Positions 33,252-42,035 of a stretch of DNA of 64,000 bases are shown here, piece after piece (the first letter of the stretch is position 1; each line of letters opens with the position of its first letter). The notes beneath the pieces were generated by a model. That model saw only the letters and a list, made by a program, of their open reading frames with translations, made no database searches and was not told where the DNA came from. The position numbers were made by a program, and so were the translations under genes. Source of the stretch: Candidatus Paraluminiphilus aquimaris (GTDB lineage: Bacteria; Pseudomonadota; Gammaproteobacteria; Pseudomonadales; Halieaceae); the NCBI RefSeq assembly GCF_026230195.1, contig NZ_CP036501.1, positions 682,001 to 746,000 of the forward strand. The letters run 5' to 3'.

Positions 33252-33520
33252 AGGATAGCGAGTTCGAGCGTGCCGTTGCGCTCCATTATGACCAACAAGG
33301 TGCCCCCACTGTTCTTGCAACTGGCGAGGGAGAGATTGCGCGATTGATCAAGGAGCGGGCTGAAGCCGCAGGCGTACCGCTGGTAGAAGATCCGAAGTTG
33401 AGTTATTTGCTGTCGAAAATTCCATTAGGTGACGAGATTCCACCCGAGCTTTACAGAGCGGTGGCGGAGGTGCTGGTTTTTGTTTTGCGGTTGGAGAAGT
33501 CCCTAGAAGTCCAAGTCTAA
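33248..33520 (+). CDS. FlhB C-terminal domain-like protein (YlqH/FhlB type)
   Basis: 90 residues, aligning along its whole length with the FlhB cytoplasmic domain after the NPTH site: VALHYDQQGAPTVLATGEGE, IKERAEAAGVPLVEDPKLSY and LGDEIPPELYRAVAEVLVFV. The membrane part and NPTH itself are absent, so it is a soluble, uncleaved version of the switch domain. The complete FlhB is at 23706-24836. ATGA overlap with the FliK-like gene argues for joint action. Confidence 0.9.
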   Translation: MKDSEFERAVALHYDQQGAPTVLATGEGEIARLIKERAEAAGVPLVEDPKLSYLLSKIPLGDEIPPELYRAVAEVLVFVLRLEKSLEVQV

Positions 33521-33696
33521 TTGTTGATAAAACGGGATTTTGCTCACAGTTTTGACCCATATGGGCGTGTTTCTGTGGATAAGCGTGTGGCGACTGCCGC
33601 TTGCTGTGGGTATAGTGGGGTTTGCATGGATGCACTTCTGAAATTTCCGATACCAGAGAGAGGATGGGGCTGGGTCGGTTAAATAGGAGGTGCATT

Positions 33697-33879
33697 ATGC
33701 GTGCTCCCGCTCCTACGACCGTAAAGCCGTTGGTGTTTCGTCCACTCCGGGCGGCGCCTTATTATATTTTTTCCCAAGTGGCCCCCGAGGGTCGACATCA
33801 TTCGTCGGGTATTCGAAGACGTCTCAGATCGGCTGCGAACGATATTTGCTTGGCTCCTGAGTTTCGGGACTTCACTTAA
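33697..33879 (+). CDS. Possible small basic protein
   Basis: A 60-codon frame whose ATG is preceded by a perfect AGGAGG at 33685-33690 with 6-base spacing. The product is Arg/Pro-rich (MRAPAPTTVKPLVFRPLRAA) with no membrane segment and no family I recognise. Its stop lies inside the hairpin at 33864-33886. The Shine-Dalgarno is the main support. An 83-codon frame runs antisense over the same bases, so coding is uncertain. Confidence 0.35.
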   Translation: MRAPAPTTVKPLVFRPLRAAPYYIFSQVAPEGRHHSSGIRRRLRSAANDICLAPEFRDFT

Positions 33880-33912
33880 GTTCCGAAGCGCTGAATAGGG
33901 CGGTGGCGCCCT
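33864..33912 (+). terminator. Two adjacent hairpins before yaiI
   Basis: TCGGGACTT (33864-33872) pairs with AAGTTCCGA (33878-33886) with one G-U; AGGGCG (33897-33902) pairs with CGCCCT (33907-33912). Neither has a T run. They lie between convergent transcripts and may end both. The 423-base gap 33521-33943 contains these and the small frame at 33697. Confidence 0.4.
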
Positions 33913-33943
33913 AAGGGCCATCTTGGCCATTAGGCTTGGCGGG

Positions 33944-34399
33944 TTATGAGTCTTTCTGCGCTCGGGTTAGAAGACGATCGAGTTGATCTGAAAAGTGTTT
34001 CCGGTCGCTTAAGCTGAGCGCTGGGGGACCCCCCGTTTGTGCGCCCGATGATCGCATTGTTTCCATAAAATCCCGCATCTGTAGGCGCTGCTTAATATTA
34101 TTATCGGTGTATCGCTCGCCGCGAGGCGTCAGTACCAAAGCGCCACGTTGAAGCACATCGGAAGCGAGCGGGATATCGGAGGTAATAACCAAGTCACCAT
34201 GGCTTACGCGACGCTCTATTTCCTTATCGGCCTCGTCAAAGCCACTGGGCACCTGGTAAAAGGTGACAAACTGCGAGTTTGGCAACGAGAAGTGGTGGTT
34301 CGCAACGAATGTAGTGGTAATCATGCGGTTATGCGCAGCCTTGGCAATGATGTCTCGAATCACGCTGGGACAGGCATCAGCGTCTACCCAAATTTGCAT
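33944..34399 (-). CDS. YaiI/UPF0178 (DUF188) family protein
   Basis: 151-residue cytoplasmic protein of the conserved YaiI family. The diagnostic N-terminus MQIWVDADACPSVIRDII has the PIN-like Asp pattern, followed by VPSGFDEADKEIERRVSHGD and VITSDIPLASDVLQRGALVL, and GERYTDNNIKQRLQMRDFME. Molecular function is not established; a nuclease-like fold is suspected from the DADACP motif. Stands alone on the minus strand between hairpins. Confidence 0.93.
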   Translation of the reverse strand: MQIWVDADACPSVIRDIIAKAAHNRMITTTFVANHHFSLPNSQFVTFYQVPSGFDEADKEIERRVSHGDLVITSDIPLASDVLQRGALVLTPRGERYTDNNIKQRLQMRDFMETMRSSGAQTGGPPALSLSDRKHFSDQLDRLLTRAQKDS

Positions 34400-34476
34400 T
34401 GTCTTGTTCCCCGATCGCCAAGAACGGCTGTCGAAAGCTGTCTTAAAAAGTCTGACAGCCGCTTCTCAATAGGTTC

Positions 34477-34504
34477 AAAAAAAAGGCCCGGCAGTTGCCG
34501 AGCC
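34477..34504 (-). terminator. Rho-independent terminator of the esterase/monooxygenase gene
   Basis: On the minus strand GGCTCGGCA, a 2-base loop, TGCCGGGCC (nine pairs, one G-U), then a run of eight T. It lies 24 bases after the stop of the gene at 34529. Confidence 0.9.
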
Positions 34505-34528
34505 CCCTTTGGTTTTAGATTGTAACCT

Positions 34529-37045
34529 CTAGGCGGCTTGAAAGCCGCGATATCCAGCAGCAGCAACTTGATCGCAGATCATTCTGTAGGTTCCAACCCC
34601 ACCCACGTAAGCCAAAAACATCCGGGGCTTTCCAGGAACGTTGGCGCCCATGTACCAACTATTGGCTTTTGGATACAGCGTCATATTGGCCAGCTGTTCT
34701 GTGTGTTCGGCCCATTCCTGCTCAGCGCTATCTGAGGGTTCAATGGTGGCCTTACCCTCAGTTTTCATCCACTGAATACAGTCGCTAACCCAATCCACGT
34801 GTTGCTCAATTGATACCAGCATATTACTCAGTACCGAGGGACTTGAGGGGCCTGTGATTGTGAAGAGATTAGGGAAGCCGTGAATGGCAATGCCCAAATA
34901 GCTTCTTGGGCCATCGTTCCAAGCGTCGGTCAGTTTCACCCCGCCGCGCCCTCGAATATCGACCCTCAACAGCGGTCCAGTCATGGCATCAAAGCCCGTT
35001 GCGTACACAATCGCGTCGAATTCACGCTCGCCCTCGGCAGTTCGAATGCCTTTTTGGGTAATCGTCTCGATGGGTGTGCGTCTTAAATTAACCAGCGATA
35101 CGTTTTCGCGGTTGAAGGTCTCGTAGTAATTGGTATCGATACACGGTCGTTTAGTGCCGTAGGGGTAGTCCGTAGGTAGCAGGTCCTGCGCGGTCTGCTC
35201 ATCCTTCACGGTGTCGCGAATCCGGTCTCTTATGTACTCGGAGATCGCGTCATTCGCTTCTTGCTCGACCTGTAAGTCAGCAAACTGGAACAGCATCCCC
35301 GGTAGGATGCCGCTCTCCCAGCCTGCTTTAAAGCGCCGATCGCGCTCTTGGGCCGATACGTCCATGGTTCGCTCAAGAGATCGTTCATCCACCACACCCA
35401 AGACATTGAGGCGTTGTTTGGCGCGATATTCGGCATAGTTTGCTTTGATGACGCTCGCATCATCTTTATTGAGTGCATGATTAAGCGCAGGAGTCGTGAA
35501 AGTCGCCGTACGCTGATAAACGACGACGTCGTCTGCCTCCTCGGCAATTAATGGAATCGCCTGAACGGCCGACGAGCCAGTGCCGATAACCGCGACCCGT
35601 TTCCCGGTAAAGTCGACACCCTCTTTTGGCCAGAGACCCGTTCGATAGGTTTCCCCTCGATAATTGTCTCGACCCGAGATGTCAGGGGTTTTTGAAGCGG
35701 ATAGCACGCCGGTGGCCATGACGAGGTGTTGCGCCCGGACACGACGCCCGCATTCGGTGGTCACCAGCCACTCATTTGTGTCTTCGTCGAAATGTGCACT
35801 TGCGACCCGCGTGTCGAATGCAATATCGCTCTTGAGATCAAAACGATCAGCGATGTGTTGCGCGTATTTTAAAAGCTCGGGTTGAGGTGAGTATTTCTCC
35901 GACCACTCCCACTCCTGCTGTAGTTCGTCCGAAAACGAAAAAGAGTACGCCATACTTTCAATATCAACCCGTGCACCGGGGTAGCGGTTCCAATACCAGG
36001 TTCCACCCACGTCGCTTCCGGCTTCAAAAACCTGAACGTTAAGTCCCTGCTCACGGAGCTTGTGAAGCTGGTACATGCCAGAAAAGCCCGCACCCACAAC
36101 CACAACATCTTTGCGCTCCGTAGGGTTGAGATGTCTGTCCATTTCCTGCGCGAGCCAAGCCATGGCTTTTCCGGCAGCTGGAAGGGCCGCAGGCATTGCG
36201 AAGAAGCCATGCATCTGCTGGGCGAAGTCCCGATAGCTTACGGGAACCCCTGAAGCCTTTAGGTGCTCGGCGAAAGTGCGGCCCTCATCCACAAGAATGT
36301 CGAACTCTGCGGTGAGTACGACGGCAGGGGGTAGATCGGCTAAAGAAGCTGTTAGCGCAGGGGACGCCAAGGGGTCGAGTCGCGTTTTGGAGTCGGCGTA
36401 GTGATCCCAGAAAAACGCCATGATCTCGGTCGTCAGGAAGAGCTGCTTGTCCTCATGAGTGAAGCTTTCGGCTCCCATACGACCGTCGGTGACTGGGTAA
36501 ATCAATGCTTGTAAGGCAATTTCGGGCCCGCTTTCATCGCGGGCTTTTATTGACATGACGGCGGCGAGATTACCGCCGGCGCTGTCACCGGCAACGACGA
36601 GAGGTAAGTCATGAATGCGCAGTTTGCTGCGCTGCGTATCCACCCAGTTAAGTGCGGCATAACAGTCATTAACGGGTACGGGGAAGGGGTGCTCGGGTGC
36701 TTTTCGGTAGTCAACCATGATAACGATTGCCTGACAGGTCTCTGCGAGATGTCGGCCCACTGCATCGTAGTCATCGATATTGCCGATTACCCAGCCACCA
36801 CCATGGTAGTAGACCATGACGCTTTTCGCGGTCATTGAAGGGCGAAGGATGCGTCCCCGGATAGCGCCGCCCTCAACCGGTATTTGGCAGTCCTCGCTTG
36901 ATACCTGCTCAGGGCCCGGCGGCATAGAGCGATTGATTTCTGTAAAGACGAGGCGCGCTTCCTCGGGAGTCAGTGTGTTGAGTGCAGGTGTCTCGTTGAG
37001 CGCCATACCTGCGAGCATTGACGTGGTTGCTAGATCTAGGTGCAT
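34529..37045 (-). CDS. Fusion of HSL-family esterase and Baeyer-Villiger monooxygenase
   Basis: 838 residues, two enzymes in one chain. Residues about 1-305 are an alpha/beta hydrolase of the hormone-sensitive lipase family: oxyanion HGGG (81-84), nucleophile GDSAG (Ser155), Asp249 and His279. Residues about 312-838 are a flavin monooxygenase: FAD GAGFSG (318-323), GGTWYWNRYPG, NADPH site GTGSSA (488-493). The Baeyer-Villiger fingerprint FxGxxxHxxxWP reads YRGETYRTGLWP (462-473), so Phe is Tyr and the His is Arg. The pair would turn a ketone into an ester and hydrolyse it. It follows the carotenoid oxygenase gene by 34 bases, probably one operon, and ends at a strong terminator. Confidence 0.9.
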   Translation of the reverse strand: MHLDLATTSMLAGMALNETPALNTLTPEEARLVFTEINRSMPPGPEQVSSEDCQIPVEGGAIRGRILRPSMTAKSVMVYYHGGGWVIGNIDDYDAVGRHLAETCQAIVIMVDYRKAPEHPFPVPVNDCYAALNWVDTQRSKLRIHDLPLVVAGDSAGGNLAAVMSIKARDESGPEIALQALIYPVTDGRMGAESFTHEDKQLFLTTEIMAFFWDHYADSKTRLDPLASPALTASLADLPPAVVLTAEFDILVDEGRTFAEHLKASGVPVSYRDFAQQMHGFFAMPAALPAAGKAMAWLAQEMDRHLNPTERKDVVVVGAGFSGMYQLHKLREQGLNVQVFEAGSDVGGTWYWNRYPGARVDIESMAYSFSFSDELQQEWEWSEKYSPQPELLKYAQHIADRFDLKSDIAFDTRVASAHFDEDTNEWLVTTECGRRVRAQHLVMATGVLSASKTPDISGRDNYRGETYRTGLWPKEGVDFTGKRVAVIGTGSSAVQAIPLIAEEADDVVVYQRTATFTTPALNHALNKDDASVIKANYAEYRAKQRLNVLGVVDERSLERTMDVSAQERDRRFKAGWESGILPGMLFQFADLQVEQEANDAISEYIRDRIRDTVKDEQTAQDLLPTDYPYGTKRPCIDTNYYETFNRENVSLVNLRRTPIETITQKGIRTAEGEREFDAIVYATGFDAMTGPLLRVDIRGRGGVKLTDAWNDGPRSYLGIAIHGFPNLFTITGPSSPSVLSNMLVSIEQHVDWVSDCIQWMKTEGKATIEPSDSAEQEWAEHTEQLANMTLYPKANSWYMGANVPGKPRMFLAYVGGVGTYRMICDQVAAAGYRGFQAA

Positions 37046-37079
37046 GATTATTTTCCTGTCTTCTTGTTATATCTGACGG

Positions 37080-38513
37080 TTAGTCTGGAATCCAATTTCC
37101 GTGGAAGCCCGGAGGTATGCGGTGTGGGATGTGTACCCTGCCAATAGGTCCGGTCTCGATATTAAGTGCGTTAAATATTTGAAGTTGGGTTGTCTGCGTC
37201 TTCGCATCGATAACAAGGCCCATCAACCAGCCATCGCCCTCGGGCGCAGATGGCTCCCGTGCGATGAATATAAACTCGCCGCCAATCATGTTGGCGCCGA
37301 ATGAAAAGTGTTTCCGCTCCCCTGTTTCGAGGTCATGGTGGTATAGCTTGTTCTCGGCAACAAAGTTAGACACGGTCTCGCTGGGCTGCCCCATGATCCA
37401 GGTATGGCGATAGCGTTGGCCGAAGTAACGCTCGTCGATGCGAGGGAATTCTTGTGGCGATGCATCGAGTGTGTTGCGCGTCACTTTCTGAGCGCTGGGG
37501 TCGACGTGCCAGCGCTCAAAGCCGCAGGGCACACCGTTTGGTCCGTCTGGGCCGTGGGCAAACATGCTTTCGTAAGCGCAGCAGTCAATGGTTACAGTGC
37601 CATCGGGGTTCTGAAAACTATTGGCGACGTGAAACACGTAGCAGGGGTCGACATCACACCAGACAATATCGGACACCTCGCCCTGTCGGGGTAGCAAGCC
37701 GATGCGTGCTTTGTGGTTGTCGTTCCAGCGATAGGGAAAATGATAGCCCTGAGCCAGTGCAGCGAGCGAAATCGTCACCGGTAAGTCGAAGACAATGACG
37801 AAGTCATCAGTAAGGCAGCACTCATGTATCGAGGGGCCATCTTGAACCGGTATGGTTCGCTCCGAGGTCACTTCACCCTCGCGATTGATCACGACATGCC
37901 AGACTTTATCCTGAGTTTCAGACTCGTAGGTGATGGCATGCCACTCACCTGTCTTCGGGTCCTCGTGGGGATGCGCGGTAAAAGGCGCCGTTAGTTTGCC
38001 GCCAAAATTGGTGGACTCAGTGGTATCTAAATTCTCATCAAGCTCGAAGGGAAAGGGACCTGACTCCACCAGTGCCAGTGTTTTGTCCGCCAGTTTTAAT
38101 ATGTTGGTATTAACGGTATCCCGGGCGCCGCGTCGAGGCCCACCTGCTGCCTTGGGTCCGCCTTTTCTCTCAAGCGTCCCGGCTTTGATATAGCGGTTGT
38201 GATACCACTCGGCGCGCCCATTACTGAGGCGAATGCCATGTACCATGCCGTCTCCGACAAACCAGTGGTGTCCGCGGGGGTCGGGGTTGAAAGGATTTGG
38301 GCCTATTCGCGCATATTTACCGCTAAGCGCCGCCGGTATCTCACCCGTCACTTTAAGATCATCAAGTGTGAGCTCTTCGAGCATGGGCGCATGAACACCC
38401 GTTAGAAACATGTGCTTTCGAAATGGGTTTCTGAACTGGCGGTTGATGGCGGCTGATGTGTTCAGCATCTTGGTCACCGCTTTTCTTATATTGACCTCGG
38501 TCTGGCTAGGCAT
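37080..38513 (-). CDS. Carotenoid oxygenase (RPE65/CCD) family protein
   Basis: 477-residue seven-bladed-propeller dioxygenase. All four iron-binding histidines are in recognisable contexts: TAHPHED (about 182), SIHECC (about 230), CYVFHVANSF (about 295) and the C-terminal GFHGNW (about 472). GKYARIGPNPFNPDPRGHHW near residue 65-84 is the family entry signature. The family cleaves carotenoids or stilbenes; the substrate cannot be told. No signal peptide. First gene of the probable operon with the esterase/monooxygenase; an inverted repeat lies just upstream (38529-38548). Confidence 0.93.
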   Translation of the reverse strand: MPSQTEVNIRKAVTKMLNTSAAINRQFRNPFRKHMFLTGVHAPMLEELTLDDLKVTGEIPAALSGKYARIGPNPFNPDPRGHHWFVGDGMVHGIRLSNGRAEWYHNRYIKAGTLERKGGPKAAGGPRRGARDTVNTNILKLADKTLALVESGPFPFELDENLDTTESTNFGGKLTAPFTAHPHEDPKTGEWHAITYESETQDKVWHVVINREGEVTSERTIPVQDGPSIHECCLTDDFVIVFDLPVTISLAALAQGYHFPYRWNDNHKARIGLLPRQGEVSDIVWCDVDPCYVFHVANSFQNPDGTVTIDCCAYESMFAHGPDGPNGVPCGFERWHVDPSAQKVTRNTLDASPQEFPRIDERYFGQRYRHTWIMGQPSETVSNFVAENKLYHHDLETGERKHFSFGANMIGGEFIFIAREPSAPEGDGWLMGLVIDAKTQTTQLQIFNALNIETGPIGRVHIPHRIPPGFHGNWIPD

Positions 38514-38528
38514 GAGCGTTGTCTTTTC

Positions 38529-38548
38529 ATTAGCGTTATCACACTAAT
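38529..38548. promoter_or_regulatory. Inverted repeat before the carotenoid oxygenase gene
   Basis: ATTAG and CTAAT separated by 10 bases, 16 bases upstream of the minus-strand start. Size and position suit a repressor operator; no cognate regulator is adjacent. Confidence 0.3.
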
Positions 38549-38613
38549 AAACACCATGAAGGCAAGCTATGGCAAGTAGGCGTCTCGCTTTGCAAGGTCT
38601 CGATCTAAACAAG

Positions 38614-39372
38614 TTAGAAGTAGATTTCGAGCCACCTCGCCACGGGGCTTGTGGAGGCAATTTTTATTTCACTGGCGTTCGAATTCTCGCAAGATACTAC
38701 GGTGCGACGAGACCACCACCCTGATGCAATCCTGTAAGTACATTGGCGGGTTTTAGATGTTGCATAGAGGGGAATTTCTGTTGTGTGAATGACAATATCT
38801 GAATCCACAAAGCCACTTTCACCCATATCGATCAATGCGACCACACCCGCCCCTAAAAGTGGGTGCGAGTAGCCGTCTTTAACCGCTGTCATGACCGACC
38901 GATTAACCGCGATGCTCTCGTTGAGTGCCGCAGGTGTTCCATCCCACGTGTTATTCATGGGCTTCCAGCCTAGCGCAGTCATGCAGTTCCGTCGTTCACG
39001 TGATTCGCGATGATTCTGAATGCTCGTAGCCCCAATGGTTTCCCAAATCGAGACATCAGAGCTTGCAGAGGCCGCAATCCTGCTGTTCTGGGTTTGGGAT
39101 ACGGTCGCACCAAGGCTGCTGCCTTCTACGCTCACATTGGGAGAACCATTGATCAGCCGCACACCACTGTAGTCGAAGCGTACCTTGGGTAGCGGTATCC
39201 ATTGGTCTGCAGCTTGAGCGCAATAAGTCGCTTCTTGCTCGTACAGTGTGCTCTGCAGGTGAATAGGCAGCGCCGAATTGAACCACCGTGCCTCACCCAG
39301 TGTGTGGGTTATTGAGCTACACCCTACAAAGAGAAGCCCTAACAGCGCAGATACCGGAGCACGCAGCGGCAT
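38614..39372 (-). CDS. Putative lipoprotein of unknown function
   Basis: 252 residues with a lipoprotein signal peptide (ALLGLLFVGCSS, Cys about residue 18). The mature part is beta-looking, with repeated polar segments and several Cys residues that could form disulfides (TYCAQA, RNCMTALGW, RQCTYRI, VSCENS). ALGWKPMNN follows the second Cys, a context seen in outer-membrane lipoproteins of uncertain role. Not recognised. Monocistronic on the minus strand, with a perfect inverted repeat 20 bases upstream. Confidence 0.8.
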   Translation of the reverse strand: MPLRAPVSALLGLLFVGCSSITHTLGEARWFNSALPIHLQSTLYEQEATYCAQAADQWIPLPKVRFDYSGVRLINGSPNVSVEGSSLGATVSQTQNSRIAASASSDVSIWETIGATSIQNHRESRERRNCMTALGWKPMNNTWDGTPAALNESIAVNRSVMTAVKDGYSHPLLGAGVVALIDMGESGFVDSDIVIHTTEIPLYATSKTRQCTYRIASGWWSRRTVVSCENSNASEIKIASTSPVARWLEIYF

Positions 39373-39392
39373 TGATTGTCACTCCCACATTA

Positions 39393-39409
39393 AACACATC
39401 TAGTGTGTT
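39393..39409. promoter_or_regulatory. Inverted repeat before the lipoprotein gene
   Basis: AACACA and TGTGTT across a 5-base spacer, perfect. It lies about 20 bases upstream of the minus-strand gene at 39372. The rest of the 272-base gap (39373-39644) shows no convincing gene. Confidence 0.35.
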
Positions 39410-39644
39410 AGCGGCCAAACGGCAGTAATGCTTAGTGTCGTGGGAAAATACAATCGTTTGACTGGCGCAAGGAGGTCGCGCGTCAGGCCAGCAAATGAAA
39501 ACAGCACAGGGGCAGCATTGCAGTGAGGTACCGCATGCGGTCAGCTATTGCGTGGACGCTAGAAGGCCGGCTGCTTATGTCGATGATGGTCACCCCGACG
39601 CTGTCAGGCGAGGACTTCAGAATGAGCAGCATAAAGCGGGTGCG

Positions 39645-40835
39645 TCAGGCCAGTTCGTCCCGCGCCGTTGCAAAGGCGGCAACCGCTTTATCGAGGTTGG
39701 CTTTTGTGTGCCCAGCTGAAATCTGAACGCGAATACGCGCTTTACCTTTGGGCACAACGGGATAGAAAAAACCGATCGCAAAAATATCAAGTTCGAGTAA
39801 GCGCTCAGACATTTTTTGCGCGAGCACCGCATCACCCAACATCACAGGCACAATTGGGTGGTCGCCTGCCGGTATCGAAAAGCCATTGGCTTGCATCTGT
39901 GCTCGGAAGTAGTGTGTGTTCTCCTCGAGCTGATCTCTGAGCGCCGTGGATGCTTCCAGCATATCAAGTACTTTCAGTGATGCGGCGCAGATCGAGGGCG
40001 CAAGTGTATTGGAAAATAAATAGGGACGAGACCGCTGGCGTAAGAGATCAATAATTTCTTGTCGTCCTGAGGTATAGCCGCCAGAGCCACCGCCAAGCGC
40101 TTTGCCAAAGGTTCCAGTAGTGATATCTACCCGGTCCATCACGTTGCAGTATTCGTGAACGCCGCGTCCCGTTTTACCCATAAAACCTGTTGCATGACAG
40201 TCGTCGTGATGCACCATGGCGCCGTATTGGTCAGCAAGGTCACAGATCTTATCGAGTTGAGCGACGGTGCCATCCATCGAAAAGACGCCGTCGGTTGTAA
40301 TGAGGATGCGACGAGCCCCACCGTCCCGAGCAGCAATGAGCTGCGCTTCAAGGTCTGCCATGTCGTTATTTCGATAGCGAAAACGCGCGGCTTTACACAG
40401 ACGGATACCATCGATAATTGAGGCGTGGTTTAGCTCGTCTGAGATTACAGCGTCCTCAGGTCCCAAGATGGTCTCGAACAGACCCGCGTTCGCATCGAAA
40501 CAGGCCGCGTACAAAATGGTGTCTTCCATACCAAGGAAGTGTGAAACGCGTTCTTCCAGCGTCTTGTGGATGCCTTGGGTACCACAAATAAATCGAACTG
40601 ACGCCAACCCAAAGCCCCAAGTAGTTAAGCTGTCACTTGCGGCTTTCTTGACCTCTGGATGATTCGCTAAGCCAAGATAGTTATTAGCGCACATATTGAT
40701 AACGTTCGAGCCATCCGCAAGGCGGATATCACTTTTTTGATCGGAGGTGATCACCCGCTCAGTCTTCCAAAGACCCGCAGCTTTTATCTCTGCAATTTCC
40801 TCAGAAAAACTGGCCTTGGCGCTTGTATAGCTCAT
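39645..40835 (-). CDS. kbl: 2-amino-3-ketobutyrate CoA ligase (glycine C-acetyltransferase)
   Basis: 396-residue PLP enzyme that splits 2-amino-3-oxobutyrate with CoA into glycine and acetyl-CoA, second step of threonine catabolism. [16 protein letters not shown], the [18 protein letters not shown] segment and the PLP-lysine context [15 protein letters not shown] are all present. The ATG at 40835 gives the family length (E. coli 398) and lies one base after the tdh stop; a 36-codon in-frame upstream extension lies inside tdh and is rejected. Confidence 0.96.
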   Translation of the reverse strand: MSYTSAKASFSEEIAEIKAAGLWKTERVITSDQKSDIRLADGSNVINMCANNYLGLANHPEVKKAASDSLTTWGFGLASVRFICGTQGIHKTLEERVSHFLGMEDTILYAACFDANAGLFETILGPEDAVISDELNHASIIDGIRLCKAARFRYRNNDMADLEAQLIAARDGGARRILITTDGVFSMDGTVAQLDKICDLADQYGAMVHHDDCHATGFMGKTGRGVHEYCNVMDRVDITTGTFGKALGGGSGGYTSGRQEIIDLLRQRSRPYLFSNTLAPSICAASLKVLDMLEASTALRDQLEENTHYFRAQMQANGFSIPAGDHPIVPVMLGDAVLAQKMSERLLELDIFAIGFFYPVVPKGKARIRVQISAGHTKANLDKAVAAFATARDELA

Positions 40836-40836
40836 G

Positions 40837-41871
40837 TTAGTCCTTCCAATCGAGGATGATTTTTCCGGATTGCCCAGAGCGCATGATGTCAAAGCCCTCT
40901 TGGAATTCTGTGTAGTGGAGGCGGTGTGTGATGATGCGCTCAACCGGTAAGCCGCTCTGAATCATCATGACCATTTTGTACCACGTTTCATACATTTCTC
41001 GACCGTAAATACCTTTGATATTGAGGCCTTTGAATACGACGTCGGTCCAGTTAATGCCGGTGTCATCAGGCATGATGCCAAGCATGGCGATATTGCCACC
41101 GTTGATCATCTTGTCGAGAACATCCCGAAACGCAACAGGTGAGCCTGACATTTCAAGGCACACATCAAAGCCCTCGAGGATGCCAAGACTCTTCATGAAA
41201 TCGCGTGTGATTTGCTGCTTGCTAACGTTGATTGGCTGAACCTTCGGAACGATCCGCTTAGCCAGGTCGAGTCTGTAATCATTCACATCGGTGAGAATGA
41301 CATTCCTCGCCCCGCAGTGCCCCGCTACCATGGCTGCCATGATGCCAATGGGTCCTGCGCCTGTGATGATGACGTCCTCGCCCACCATATTGAATGACAG
41401 CGCCGTATGCGTCGCATTACCGTAAGGGTCGAAGATCGCCAGCAGTTCAGATGGGATATAAACACTCGGTCTGAAGACATTGGTGGCCGGAATAGCAAGG
41501 TATTCGGCAAACGCACCGTCTCGATTGACGCCAACGCCTTGGGTATTGGGGCAGAGGTGTAGCCGACCTGCTAGGCAGTTACGGCAACGCCCACAAACAA
41601 TATGACCCTCGCCCGAGACAATATCGCCAATGTTAAGCCCGGTAACGTTTGCCCCAATTTCAACGATTTCGCCAGCGTATTCATGGCCACTTACCATGGG
41701 TACGTTTATGGTTTTTTGCGCCCAATCATCCCAGTTGTAAATATGAACATCGGTGCCACAAATGGCCGTCTTATGAATTTTAATCAACACCTCATTTCCC
41801 GCTATTTCGGGAATAGGCACGTCCTCTAACCAAAGACCTTCTTCGGCGTACTTTTTAACGAGAGCTTTCAT
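40837..41871 (-). CDS. tdh: L-threonine 3-dehydrogenase
   Basis: 344-residue zinc-dependent medium-chain dehydrogenase oxidising L-threonine to 2-amino-3-oxobutyrate with NAD. Catalytic zinc site [16 protein letters not shown] (Cys about residue 38) and [12 protein letters not shown]. Structural zinc cysteines are in [20 protein letters not shown], and the Rossmann motif is [20 protein letters not shown]. Length equals E. coli Tdh within three residues. First gene of a tdh-kbl operon, divergent from the class II aldolase-like gene. Confidence 0.97.
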   Translation of the reverse strand: MKALVKKYAEEGLWLEDVPIPEIAGNEVLIKIHKTAICGTDVHIYNWDDWAQKTINVPMVSGHEYAGEIVEIGANVTGLNIGDIVSGEGHIVCGRCRNCLAGRLHLCPNTQGVGVNRDGAFAEYLAIPATNVFRPSVYIPSELLAIFDPYGNATHTALSFNMVGEDVIITGAGPIGIMAAMVAGHCGARNVILTDVNDYRLDLAKRIVPKVQPINVSKQQITRDFMKSLGILEGFDVCLEMSGSPVAFRDVLDKMINGGNIAMLGIMPDDTGINWTDVVFKGLNIKGIYGREMYETWYKMVMMIQSGLPVERIITHRLHYTEFQEGFDIMRSGQSGKIILDWKD

Positions 41872-42035
41872 GGGATTTTAAGGCGTCGCTTACATTCACT
41901 GAGGATTGTATGCTCAAAACAGCGACTTGGATGACAAATGATTTTCTCGTTTGCGTCGCGCAGGCTTCAGGCTAGGCTCATCCAAACGAATTAGCAGCCT
42001 AAGTATTGTCATTAATGGCTTGAGGATAGGTTTGA

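Noticed and set aside
33679..33930. 83-codon minus-strand frame MAKMALRAPPPYS...
   Set aside because: No ribosome site, runs across hairpins, composition looks like antisense of the plus-strand frame.
39495..39726. Two overlapping plus-strand frames between the lipoprotein gene and kbl
   Set aside because: They run into the kbl coding region antisense and match no family.
40836..40943. 36-codon N-terminal extension of kbl
   Set aside because: It overlaps tdh, is Ser/Thr-rich, and the internal ATG gives the family length.
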